NCBI RefSeq assembly: GCF_030123065.1
Contig: NZ_CP126093.1
Coordinates: 5,834,001 to 5,898,000, forward strand
DNA length: 64,000 nt
Origin: Neobacillus sp. DY30
GTDB taxonomy: Bacteria; Bacillota; Bacilli; Bacillales; Cytobacillaceae
Reading direction: 5' to 3'
Part shown: piece by piece, positions 1 through 8,606 of the stretch
Layout: the number at the start of each line of letters is the position of its first letter
Position numbering within the stretch: the stretch's first letter is position 1
Program-made: the position numbers and the translations under genes
Notes under the pieces: model-generated
Told to the model about the DNA's origin: nothing
What the model saw: the letters and a program-made list of their open reading frames with translations, nothing else
The model's database searches: none

Positions 1-291
1 TGTTTTGTTCACTTTAGCATGATTAATGTGCTTGTTGGTTGTTTTCTACAAAAGAAGATAAAACGTTACAATTTTTTCTATCTAGATCCGTTTGTTGTAA
101 TTCCCATAATAAAACACCATCCTTCCACTATTACAAAATGTAGAGAAAGGACGGTACTTGGCTTTCATTATTTATTTTCAATCAATGTAAGTTAATGTAG
201 CAACACCAATGTTTTAGCTGCAATTACATCCCGTATTGAAGGAATGCATCCGATAGTTCAAGTATCCTTATCGAACTTCAATTACAAAAGC

Positions 292-717
292 TTAACTCGA
301 ACTTCCCTTTTCCCAACGTGCATTGACATCGGAAATATAAACACCTTTTCCTTTTGGTGCTATCAAAACATTATTCTTTAACGAAACGTCTTCCACTTTG
401 TTATCATTAAGCCATCTATTTACTCCCAATGTATTTGCATTAGGTTCTTTTTCAAATTCTATTTTTAATTCGGATTCAGGTGATACAACAACAGGTTTAA
501 GTTCTTGATGTTCAATAATACCTGGTGGAGAAATCATATCAACACACCTAGAGTTAATAAGTCCGTTCCAACAATATGAACCTTGTGCCACTTCTACTTT
601 TTTACCTTCAACAGTTATGGTTGGTTTTGGTGGATTAGTATTAATTAATCCGATAATAAAGTAAATCCCCACTCCTAATAAAACTAACACTATTAAAGTA
701 ATCAAAGACTTTTTCAT
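292..717 (-). CDS. Small membrane-anchored extracytoplasmic protein, unknown function
   Basis: The 141-residue product begins with a short basic stretch (MKKS) and one hydrophobic segment at about residues 5-25. There is no lipobox cysteine, so it is probably anchored by that segment with the rest outside the membrane. The outer part has two cysteines close together (about residues 49 and 58, in SYCW and SRCV), which could form a disulfide. An AGGAG ribosome binding site lies 7 nt before the ATG, which supports the start. It stands alone with the same orientation as the next gene. I do not recognise the family. The coding call is firm and the function is unknown. Confidence 0.7.
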   Translation of the reverse strand: MKKSLITLIVLVLLGVGIYFIIGLINTNPPKPTITVEGKKVEVAQGSYCWNGLINSRCVDMISPPGIIEHQELKPVVVSPESELKIEFEKEPNANTLGVNRWLNDNKVEDVSLKNNVLIAPKGKGVYISDVNARWEKGSSS

Positions 718-967
718 AAATTTCTCCTATATTTTTTTACACCCTTCTTCAACTCTACTCCCGTGTTAGTAAATGGATAAAATCATTTTATATTTGCCTT
801 TTCATGCTGCTATCATAAATTTTCCACTTCAATAAAGGTCAACAAAAAGAGGTGTTAATCCTTCTTGGATCAACGCCCACCGTTACACCAATTCGCATAT
901 TGTGATCAATCGTCCCACAAGAAAAAAATTCTTTCGTTCATTTATTTTGCTTCAAATAGCAAGCGGC

Positions 968-1855
968 TTATTCCCCTACCAGACCGTCCTTATCAGCATC
1001 GTGCATATAGGGGTATAACCAATGATCACTCGTAATTGGCAGACTGAAACCTGCTGCCTTTGCTTCTTTAATCGTCACCTGTCCATTACCGTTTGTATCA
1101 ACGTTAGAAATATCTCCGTTTGTGTTTGAACTAGTTGAAGCGGAAGGATTACTTCCTGTTAAACCGAGTGAGGCGTTTACTTCATCAGGGTTCACATTGT
1201 CAAATGTATCAACGATCTTGTTACCCATTAACGTATAGGTATACTGATAACTTGAAGGAATCTGCGTTTCCGTATTCGGATAGGTGATAATGGCTTCAAA
1301 ATGAGTGGCTCCACCTGCTTTACGGATTGCGTCTTCCATGTAAGCTTGATCACCATGTCGGTTGAGCGTACTATCTTGTGGGGTAATATTATAAGCATTC
1401 GATACCGCTCCGAGAGAATCAGCAATGATATGTCCTTCATCTAAAAGTTCACTTTCGACACCAGGAACCTTTGCCTCATCAGCGTAGTATCTGCCAGACG
1501 ATAATACCGGTTCGTTGGTGTCATCTTGCAGAATGATTTCGTCCGCAATGACACGTACAAGTTGCCCGTATTCATTCGTAAATGCCCAATATTCACGGTC
1601 CCCATAACCAATGTCAACGACAACATTAGGTTCACGTAATCCAGACAAATCACCACCATCCACTTCAATCCGTTTGTATCCTGAGAACATTTCATTATTT
1701 GGTTGTGGTAGTGGTTGTGTTTCCTCTAATGCGGGTTCATCAACAACCGGAGTATTCGTTTCTTTTTCTGTAATGGACACATCTTCTGCGTTGGTACAAC
1801 CAACAATAAAGAGTGCCGTTAAAAGTAAGATGAAATAGTTCACTTTCATTTCCAT
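968..1855 (-). CDS. Lipoprotein with a C-terminal Ca-binding-like (excalibur/EF-hand-like) segment
   Basis: The 295-residue protein has a lipoprotein signal: a hydrophobic run at residues 8-19 followed by VGC with Cys20 as the lipidation site. Residues 21-60 are a proline- and threonine-rich linker. The middle region is unassigned. The last 45 residues contain DTNGNGQVT and DADKDGLVGE, two Asp/Asn-rich loops of the kind seen in excalibur or EF-hand calcium sites. It is therefore probably a surface-anchored protein that may bind calcium. The start, MEMKVNYF, lies just after a GGAG-like site. Neighbours do not suggest a pathway. The lipoprotein call is strong; calcium binding is inferred from the loops. 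Confidence 0.75.
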   Translation of the reverse strand: MEMKVNYFILLLTALFIVGCTNAEDVSITEKETNTPVVDEPALEETQPLPQPNNEMFSGYKRIEVDGGDLSGLREPNVVVDIGYGDREYWAFTNEYGQLVRVIADEIILQDDTNEPVLSSGRYYADEAKVPGVESELLDEGHIIADSLGAVSNAYNITPQDSTLNRHGDQAYMEDAIRKAGGATHFEAIITYPNTETQIPSSYQYTYTLMGNKIVDTFDNVNPDEVNASLGLTGSNPSASTSSNTNGDISNVDTNGNGQVTIKEAKAAGFSLPITSDHWLYPYMHDADKDGLVGE

Positions 1856-2153
1856 TCTACGACTCTCCTATAATAGTTTCATATTATTTGCTCTAAAAAT
1901 CTCGGAATGTCAACATAGATTAATGATTCATCTACGAATGCAAGAACTCATTTGTATATTTTAGTACAGTCGTACGAAGAATTCAAAACTAATAATTCCC
2001 ACTACCATTTTAAGAAAGGGTCGGCAAAAAATCCGCCGTCCCCTTCTGTAACTCTTTTTACATTGCTTTATCTTCTAAACTATATCCCTCTTGCTAGGTA
2101 ATCAGCTAGAATGGAAATATAACCTAATCTATTAAATGAATGGAGTTTTTACC

Positions 2154-2825
2154 ATGTATAAACTATTAATTGTAGAGGATGATATGGTGATTGCCAGAAC
2201 GGTCAGTCATCACCTTCAGTCGTGGGGATTTGAAGTCGAATACGTTTCGGATTTCCAAAATGTCATGACTCAATTCGTTTCTTTTGACCCGCAATTAGTT
2301 TTATTGGATATCTCCCTCCCCTTTGTGAATGGCTTTACGTTATGTAATGAGATTCGCAGAGTATCCAAGGTACCGATTATTTTTGTCTCTTCGGCTTCCG
2401 ATAATATGAATATTGTCATGGCGATTAATATGGGCGGGGATGACTTTATTGCTAAACCATTCGACTTAACTATCCTGACTAGTAAAATACAAGCTTTACT
2501 TCGGCGAACCTATGATTTTACCGGTCAAACAAATTTGATCGAACATCGTGGAGCGATTCTGAACACCAGCGATGCCACACTGATCTTTAATGGTCAAAAA
2601 ATAGACTTAACCAAAAATGAAATGAAAGTCTTGCATGTTTTACTAGAAAATAAGGGCAAAGCGGTTTCAAGAGACACCTTGATGACACGGTTGTGGGAAA
2701 CAGACAGTTTTATTGATGACAATACCCTGACGGTGAATATCAATCGCCTCCGCAAAAAATTAGAAGCGATCGAGCTCAATGATTTTATTAAAACAAAGAA
2801 AGGACTCGGCTATTTGGTGGTTTAG
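2154..2825 (+). CDS. Response regulator, OmpR/BceR type
   Basis: This 223-residue regulator has an N-terminal receiver domain with acidic residues ED-D near positions 8-10, the phosphorylation site Asp52 in VLLDISLP and a lysine in AKPFD. Its C-terminal winged-helix DNA-binding domain covers about residues 130-222. I chose the ATG at 2154 because GGAG lies 8 nt upstream and MYKLLIVEDD is the expected N-terminus; an in-frame ATG at 2136 lacks a site. The sensor kinase starts 1 nt after its stop and the BceAB-type transporter follows. This is the standard layout of peptide-antibiotic detoxification modules, so it probably activates the promoter in front of the transporter genes. Confidence 0.9.
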   Translation: MYKLLIVEDDMVIARTVSHHLQSWGFEVEYVSDFQNVMTQFVSFDPQLVLLDISLPFVNGFTLCNEIRRVSKVPIIFVSSASDNMNIVMAINMGGDDFIAKPFDLTILTSKIQALLRRTYDFTGQTNLIEHRGAILNTSDATLIFNGQKIDLTKNEMKVLHVLLENKGKAVSRDTLMTRLWETDSFIDDNTLTVNINRLRKKLEAIELNDFIKTKKGLGYLVV

Positions 2826-2826
2826 G

Positions 2827-3828
2827 ATGAAAAAGCAGACAGATAACGTCGTACTCCTCTATTTACATAAAAACTGGAAACCGTTCGCTCTGTTCAGCTT
2901 GTTTGTGGGATGCTTTACGGTTGTTTTTTCGCTTAGTCATCTCCCCCTTGACCCAATCCTCTATAGCATTCTTTTATGTTTATATAGCGGCCTCATCTTT
3001 TTTGTGATTGATTTTTTACGATTTAGGAAGAACTATGAAATTCTAAAGCAAGCACAAAAAACGATTATGGTGCATATGGACCAATTGCCTTCCCCAAAAA
3101 ATGCAATTGAACGCCAATATCAAGAACTACTTAAAATTCTTACGGAAAATAAGAACGAATTGACCGTACAAGCTGATAATAAACAAAAGGAGACCGTTGA
3201 TTATTTCACGCAATGGACCCATCAAATTAAAACACCGATTGCGGCCATTCGCCTGTTGCTTCAATCAGAACAAAGTGAACAAACTGCCGAGCTGGAGATG
3301 GAATTGGCTAAAATTGAACAATATGTAGAATTCGTCCTGCAATATCATCGCTTAGAAAATATGTCGAATGATTTAGTTTTAAAAAAGTATGAACTAGATG
3401 AAATTATCAAACAAGCAATCCGGAAAAATGCCAAAATGTTTATCCGAAAAAAAATCAGTCTAAACTTCTCGGAAGTAAATTATACCGTGCTAACTGATGA
3501 GAAATGGCTGCTTTTTGTGATGGAGCAAATTCTATCAAATGCATTGAAGTATACAAAAGAAGGTTCTATTTCTATCTATATGCAGGAAAAAGTATTGATT
3601 ATTGAAGATACTGGTATTGGGATTCGGGCCGAGGATCTGCCACGGGTATTTGAAAAAGGATTTACCGGTTACAACGGCCGCGCCATGAAACAATCTACGG
3701 GGATTGGTTTGTACCTATGTAAACAAATAGTAAGCAAATTATCTCACAACATCACTATTGAATCAGAAATTGGAAAAGGAACAAAGGTCAGCATTGATCT
3801 GGAAACGAAGGAAATGGTGGTGGAATGA
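2827..3828 (+). CDS. BceS-type intramembrane-sensing histidine kinase
   Basis: The 333-residue kinase has two close transmembrane segments (about residues 17-57) with almost no outside loop, as in BceS kinases that sense through the partner transporter. The dimerisation box is TQWTHQIKTPIAAIRLL, with His as the phospho-acceptor. ATPase boxes follow: N (EQILSNALKYT), G1 (EDTGIGI) and G2 (STGIGLYL). The ATG at 2827 follows the regulator stop by 1 nt, indicating translational coupling; a longer frame would overlap the regulator. With the adjacent ABC transporter it most likely forms a sensory complex for cell-wall antibiotics such as bacitracin-like peptides. The exact ligand cannot be read from the sequence. 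Confidence 0.9.
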   Translation: MKKQTDNVVLLYLHKNWKPFALFSLFVGCFTVVFSLSHLPLDPILYSILLCLYSGLIFFVIDFLRFRKNYEILKQAQKTIMVHMDQLPSPKNAIERQYQELLKILTENKNELTVQADNKQKETVDYFTQWTHQIKTPIAAIRLLLQSEQSEQTAELEMELAKIEQYVEFVLQYHRLENMSNDLVLKKYELDEIIKQAIRKNAKMFIRKKISLNFSEVNYTVLTDEKWLLFVMEQILSNALKYTKEGSISIYMQEKVLIIEDTGIGIRAEDLPRVFEKGFTGYNGRAMKQSTGIGLYLCKQIVSKLSHNITIESEIGKGTKVSIDLETKEMVVE

Positions 3829-3880
3829 TTCAATCTTACATTATTGTAAGTTTGCGGGCTGTTTTGTAAGGGAAAGCGAT

Positions 3881-3909
3881 GTCTGCACGGCTTCTGCACT
3901 TGCTATACT
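3881..3909 (+). promoter_or_regulatory. Probable regulated promoter of the BceAB-type transporter
   Basis: An extended -10 element, TGCTATACT, ends at 3909, 38 nt before the transporter start. The -35 position (3881-3886, GTCTGC) is a poor match. A good -10 with a weak -35 is typical of promoters that need an activator, here probably the response regulator. The region upstream contains repeated CTGCAC half-sites that could be its binding site. This is inference from position and sequence. Confidence 0.5.
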
Positions 3910-3946
3910 GAACATGAAAATAAACAAAGGAACGGAGGAATTTTTC

Positions 3947-4711
3947 ATGACATTACTAGATGTGAAAAATCTAAAAAAAATATATACAACCCGTTTTGGC
4001 GGTAATCATGTTCAGGCACTTACAGATGTCAGCTTTTCAGTGGAAGAGGGAGAATATGTTGCCATTATGGGCGAATCTGGTTCCGGTAAGACAACACTGC
4101 TAAATATCTTAGCCGCTCTTGACAAACCGACGAGCGGTGAGGTCCTGTTGAATAACCAAAATATCGTATCCATCCGCGAAAAGGAAATTTCTGCCTTTCG
4201 CAGGCAAAATCTCGGCTTTGTGTTTCAAGACTTTAACTTACTTGATACCTTTTCCTTACAGGACAACATCTTTTTACCGCTTGTACTATCCGGTACATCC
4301 TATCATGAAATGAATAACCGCTTAACACCGCTTGCCGAAAACTTAAGAATTAAGGATATTTTATCTAAATACCCGTATGAAGTTTCCGGCGGCCAAAAAC
4401 AGCGGGCAGCAGTAGCTAGAGCGCTAATTACGAATCCAAAGCTTGTACTTGCAGATGAGCCTACCGGTGCACTTGATTCCCGTTCAGCGGATGATTTATT
4501 GAAAATTTTTTCGCAAATTAACCAATCAGGACAAACGATTTTAATGGTTACACATAGTACAAAGGCTGCCAGCCATGCCAGCCGAGTGCTATTCATCAAA
4601 GATGGTGCTGTGTTCCATCAAATATATAAAGGATCACTTTCCAATGAAGCTATGTATCAAAAAATTTCAGACACCTTGAATGTGATCGCAACCGGCGGTG
4701 GCAGAAAATGA
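3947..4711 (+). CDS. BceA-type ABC transporter ATP-binding protein
   Basis: The 254-residue ATPase shows Walker A (GESGSGKTT), the Q-loop (FVFQDFN), the signature VSGGQ, Walker B (LVLADEPTG) and the switch His in VTHS. This is the MacB/BceA subfamily. The ATG at 3947 has GGAGG 7 nt upstream and begins MTLLDVKNL; the open frame extends further up but that part overlaps the kinase gene. Its stop overlaps the permease start in ATGA, indicating a coupled pair. It energises removal or sensing of antimicrobial peptides by the permease encoded next. Confidence 0.92.
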   Translation: MTLLDVKNLKKIYTTRFGGNHVQALTDVSFSVEEGEYVAIMGESGSGKTTLLNILAALDKPTSGEVLLNNQNIVSIREKEISAFRRQNLGFVFQDFNLLDTFSLQDNIFLPLVLSGTSYHEMNNRLTPLAENLRIKDILSKYPYEVSGGQKQRAAVARALITNPKLVLADEPTGALDSRSADDLLKIFSQINQSGQTILMVTHSTKAASHASRVLFIKDGAVFHQIYKGSLSNEAMYQKISDTLNVIATGGGRK

Positions 4712-6684
4712 GGAAGTTTTTCTACAGCAAGCTTGCGTTAACCAATATCACTAAGCACCGGAAAACATATATTCCTTATATTTTGACATGTATTTGTACG
4801 ATCGCGATGTTTTACATGATGCATTTTATTTCTGGAAACCCGGGCCTGAAAAAAATGTCAGGTGGCGATTCACTAATCACCATCTTAAATTTAGGAAACA
4901 ACGTCATTGGGATTTTTTCATTGATTTTCTTGTTTTATACGAACAGTTTTTTAATGAAACGGCGAAAAAAGGAATTTGGGCTATTTAACATTCTGGGAAT
5001 GGAAAAAAAGCATATTGCCAAAGTCATTGTTTGGGAGACTTTTTTCGTCACCGTCAGTAGTATTGTGATTGGGTTAGTGAGCGGAATCGTGACCGGCAAG
5101 TTAATGTTCTTGCTGTTAAATAATATTCTTCAGTTTGATGTACCACTTACGTATTTTGTTTCAGTGAAATCCATCATTGTGACATTGGCACTTTTTCTTG
5201 GTATTTTTGGCCTCACAATGCTTAACAATTTAAGACAAATCCACCTGGCAAAACCGATTGAATTGCTGCGTGGCGGTCAGGTCGGAGAAAAAGAACCAAA
5301 AACAAAATGGCTTCTCGTTGTGATTGGTGTGGCAGCACTCGCATACGGATACTACATTGCACTTGTAACAGAATCGCCTCTTGCTGTACTGAATAAATTT
5401 TTCTTAGCTGTACTGCTCGTCATTATCGGGACATATGCTTTGTTTACAGCCGGCACCATCGCTGTGTTAAAACTATCGCGAAAAAACAAACGATTCTATT
5501 ATCAAACCAAACATTTCATCAGTATTTCTGGCATGATTTATCGGATGAAACAAAATGCAGTCGGACTCGCCAATATTTGTATTCTTTCCACCATGGTATT
5601 GGTGATGTTGTCCACAACTGTATCACTTTATATTGGAATGGAAGATTTATTAAAAAATCGCTATCCAAAAGAAATAGATCTTTCAGCAACTAATATTTCT
5701 CCAGAGCAGGCACAAGTGCTAGAAAAAATGATTCAGGAAGAAGCAGTAAACTACCAAGTGGAACTAAAAGAACCCATATTTTATCGTTCTGCAGCATTTC
5801 CTTCAAAAAGACAAGGAAATCAATTCAAAACAGACAGCAACTCCATAGACTCAGTGGCGAGAATATCCATAGTTGAACTAATCCCACTCGATGTGTTCAA
5901 TCAGTTAAAAAATCAATCGGCTACTCTTGAAGACAATGAAGTCCTAGTCTTTACTTATCGGGGTGAACCTGTTGAAGATACTCTTTCTATCTCAGGAAAG
6001 GAATTTCGAATTAAAGCACAGGTAAAAGATTTACCAATCAATGGCGATGCTGCTGCCATGTTGGCAGACAGTTATTTTGTGGTCGTAAAAGATGAGGAAA
6101 CGATAAAATCTCTTTACCCTGCTAATGTAAACAGAACGATAGAATGGAAAGATTTATCCTTCTATTATGGCTTTGACACAGAAGGAAAACCTGAAAATAA
6201 AATCGCTCTAACGAATGCACTATCTCAAAAAATACAGGAAGCTAACATCCAAGGCTTTGCGGAAGGACGAGAGGCATCGAGAGAATCCTTCTTTTCTCTA
6301 TACGGCGGTCTATTTTTCCTTGGACTGTTCCTAGGAGCATTATTCATTATGGCAACTGTCTTAATCATGTACTATAAGCAGATATCTGAAGGATATGACG
6401 ACAAAGACCGATTTGCCATCATGCAAAAAGTAGGCTTAAGTAAAGATGAAATTAAGAAATCGATCAAGAGTCAAGTTCTGCTGGTTTTCTTTTTGCCACT
6501 GATCGCAGCCGTCGTACACATCGCCTTTGCCTTTAAAGTCATCACAAAACTTATGGCATTGCTAAATTTAACGAATGTGGGTCTCTTTGCCATCTGCACA
6601 GCCGCAACCATCCTTATATTTGCTCTATTCTATGCTTTGGTATATACGTTAACAGCAAGGGAATATTATAAGATTGTCAGTTAA
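4708..6684 (+). CDS. BceB-type ABC transporter permease
   Basis: The 658-residue permease has about ten membrane segments: one at residues 17-40, further ones between about 55 and 300, and three at the C-terminus (about 525-650). A large extracellular domain lies between about residues 310 and 520. That domain is the hallmark of BceB-type permeases, where it recognises peptide antibiotics. It overlaps the ATPase gene by 4 nt and ends just before a strong terminator, so regulator, kinase, ATPase and permease form one functional unit with an internal promoter. Substrate is unknown. Confidence 0.9.
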   Translation: MRKFFYSKLALTNITKHRKTYIPYILTCICTIAMFYMMHFISGNPGLKKMSGGDSLITILNLGNNVIGIFSLIFLFYTNSFLMKRRKKEFGLFNILGMEKKHIAKVIVWETFFVTVSSIVIGLVSGIVTGKLMFLLLNNILQFDVPLTYFVSVKSIIVTLALFLGIFGLTMLNNLRQIHLAKPIELLRGGQVGEKEPKTKWLLVVIGVAALAYGYYIALVTESPLAVLNKFFLAVLLVIIGTYALFTAGTIAVLKLSRKNKRFYYQTKHFISISGMIYRMKQNAVGLANICILSTMVLVMLSTTVSLYIGMEDLLKNRYPKEIDLSATNISPEQAQVLEKMIQEEAVNYQVELKEPIFYRSAAFPSKRQGNQFKTDSNSIDSVARISIVELIPLDVFNQLKNQSATLEDNEVLVFTYRGEPVEDTLSISGKEFRIKAQVKDLPINGDAAAMLADSYFVVVKDEETIKSLYPANVNRTIEWKDLSFYYGFDTEGKPENKIALTNALSQKIQEANIQGFAEGREASRESFFSLYGGLFFLGLFLGALFIMATVLIMYYKQISEGYDDKDRFAIMQKVGLSKDEIKKSIKSQVLLVFFLPLIAAVVHIAFAFKVITKLMALLNLTNVGLFAICTAATILIFALFYALVYTLTAREYYKIVS

Positions 6685-6687
6685 AGG

Positions 6688-6715
6688 CATGCCCTAGATT
6701 GGGCATGTTTTTTTT
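6688..6715 (+). terminator. Rho-independent terminator of the Bce-type operon
   Basis: A perfect 7-bp stem, CATGCCC with GGGCATG, encloses a 6-nt loop and is followed by eight T. It starts 3 nt after the permease stop. Confidence 0.9.
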
Positions 6716-6754
6716 GTAGTTGGCATTTATCTTTTCAACTATAAAAAATAGCTT

Positions 6755-7180
6755 TTAATCACCAAATGCAAATATTATCTCTGTTTCGCAAACTACTTCT
6801 CCATCAACTGTAGCTATGCCTTTGCCTTTTCCAATAGTACCTTTTAATCGGGTTATTTCAACCTCAAGACGGAGTTGGTCTCCTGGTTTTACTTGCTGTT
6901 TAAATCGGCATTTATCTATACCTGCTAAAAGCCCTAATCTTCCTTGGTTTCCTTCACTAGTTAACATTATGACTGCACTTACTTGGGCTAATGCCTCTAA
7001 AATTAATACGCCTGGCATAACTGGATAATTGGGGAAATGTCCGTTAAAAAAGTCCTCATTCACAGTCACATTTTTAATACCAACTGCTCTTTTTCCTTCT
7101 TCTAATTCCAAAATTCTATCCACTAAAAGAAATGGATAACGATGTCTAATAACTTCCTTAATTTTTTGAGTATCTAACAT
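6755..7180 (-). CDS. fabZ: 3-hydroxyacyl-ACP dehydratase FabZ, second copy
   Basis: The 141-residue product is a hot-dog-fold dehydratase that removes water from 3-hydroxyacyl-ACP in fatty acid elongation. The catalytic pair is visible as His48 in GHFPNYPVMPG and Glu62 in LILEALAQ. It is a close paralogue of the fabZ at 40734-41159, which sits in the conserved core block. I start it at the ATG at 7180, matching MLD of the paralogue, with GGGGG 8 nt upstream; ATGs at 7183 and 7195 are alternatives. It stands alone, away from other lipid genes, so it is probably an accessory copy. Confidence 0.88.
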   Translation of the reverse strand: MLDTQKIKEVIRHRYPFLLVDRILELEEGKRAVGIKNVTVNEDFFNGHFPNYPVMPGVLILEALAQVSAVIMLTSEGNQGRLGLLAGIDKCRFKQQVKPGDQLRLEVEITRLKGTIGKGKGIATVDGEVVCETEIIFAFGD

Positions 7181-7385
7181 CATTAAAACCCCCATAACAA
7201 TAATATTTGGAATAAATCTATGTATTGCTTTATTTTATCACTTGGTATTAGTAGTTGATACTAAAATAGTGAGCTACTTTAACTATACTGGTTCTTTAAT
7301 TTAATTAGTAAAACGTTAGCTCAATAAAGAAAGGAGCCGCCACCAGGCAACCCCTTTGTTTACACTTGTATACAGTAGTTGTAGT

Positions 7386-7784
7386 TCAAGGATATGTTTT
7401 TAAGTGTTTATAACTGATTAGTTCACCATTTGTATTAATCACAACCTCATCTTCCCCATAACTGTTATGAGCACGATAATAAGGGTATACCTTCACCGTT
7501 ATCTCATATAATCCACCAATTCCATACAACTGTTTTATTTTAAGGATTTCTGTGTCATAGGATGCCCAAGTAAGACCGAGTTCTTGTGCTTTTTTGTCGT
7601 TTTTATAAATTTCAGTAATTGCTCTATCTACTGGTTTTCTATTGCTACTTATAAGTGCCATTTTTAGCGTTTCACACAATTCCGTATCTGCTTCATTTAC
7701 TGTTTTAGCCTTAACCCTTGTGTTATTAATCATTAAAAACATTCCAATCATAAGTATAACCGCAAGTTTTTTCGTAATAACCAC
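7386..7784 (-). CDS. Exported DUF3888-like protein
   Basis: The product of about 132 residues has a signal peptide (KKLAVILMIGMFLMI, then a VKA-like cleavage region near residue 26). The secreted part resembles the DUF3888 family of Bacillus, with GIGGLYEITVKV and the later GEDEVVI. Function is unknown. The start is uncertain: the only upstream initiator, GTG at 7784, overlaps the GAGGTGG ribosome binding site. A rare ATT codon two codons downstream (ATT ACG AAA) has better spacing. It has no operon partners. Confidence 0.65.
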   Translation of the reverse strand: MVITKKLAVILMIGMFLMINNTRVKAKTVNEADTELCETLKMALISSNRKPVDRAITEIYKNDKKAQELGLTWASYDTEILKIKQLYGIGGLYEITVKVYPYYRAHNSYGEDEVVINTNGELISYKHLKTYP

Positions 7785-8092
7785 CTCATTTTAGTTTCCT
7801 AAGAACTAAGATGGTTTATTCAATTAACCTGCTAAGTTAGTGTTTCCATCCTCTTTTTGTCATTTTATCTATTTTTCAGAATGGAAGCTGAGGTTTCGGC
7901 AATTATCCAGGTGTGGGAATTAACTGCCGAAATGGACTCTCGATTTTACCGCTCAATCAATTCCCGTTGCTTTTAGATCAGGCTGTAATATTTCGCAAGT
8001 AGGTTGACGAGGTTTAAGATTTTATTTTAAACCAGATTCCTTTAGAAAGTTGTATAATGGAATACGAGCTTAACTCAATTACGGAGGTTATG

Positions 8093-8524
8093 ATGAAGTA
8101 TTTTTTAAGGTTAAATACGCTTAGTGCCCTATACGCCTTAGCGTTGTTTATCGCCATCGAACTCATAATAAATGTTTCTCATATCAGCGAAGTGTATGGC
8201 TGGGAATGGGATAATGTTTACATTGCCATTGCTATTATTAATGTTATTGGACTTCTTCTATCGACCCTTATATTTATTAAACTAACAAAAAAATGGATGT
8301 TAGGCAGAAAAAACAGTTATTGGACACTTATTCTGTGGGTGCCTTATTTTATTGTTCTGCTCTATTTTTTCACTGTTATTGTGCCTCTTAATCCAGGAGT
8401 GACGCTGTTCCCTAGATTTAGCCTTTTGATTTTCGGGTCTTGCATTCTGTTTCCGGTTTACATAACTTTTATCAATCAATATGCTTTACCTATAAGGATG
8501 GATGACCCTGATACGCGCCTTTGA
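8093..8524 (+). CDS. Four-helix integral membrane protein, unknown function
   Basis: The 143-residue product contains four hydrophobic helices at roughly residues 7-28, 40-64, 78-100 and 107-131, and short polar ends. The start is set at the second ATG of a tandem pair because GGAGG lies 5 nt before it. A TATAAT element at 8053-8058 may be its -10. No family or pathway is recognisable and it stands alone before a terminator. Confidence 0.7.
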   Translation: MKYFLRLNTLSALYALALFIAIELIINVSHISEVYGWEWDNVYIAIAIINVIGLLLSTLIFIKLTKKWMLGRKNSYWTLILWVPYFIVLLYFFTVIVPLNPGVTLFPRFSLLIFGSCILFPVYITFINQYALPIRMDDPDTRL

Positions 8525-8562
8525 AAAACCGCTGATAAGAGCACGGAAACAGGCTGCTAATA

Positions 8563-8604
8563 AACAGGTAGAAACCTCTTTACTTGAGATTTCTACTTGT
8601 TTTT
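8563..8604. terminator. Terminator hairpin between convergent genes
   Basis: An imperfect 16-bp stem begins at AACAGGTAGAAAC and returns as TTTCTACTTGTT, followed by a T run on the + strand. It lies between the membrane protein gene and the oppositely oriented anti-sigma gene and may serve both. Confidence 0.7.
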
Positions 8605-8606
8605 AG

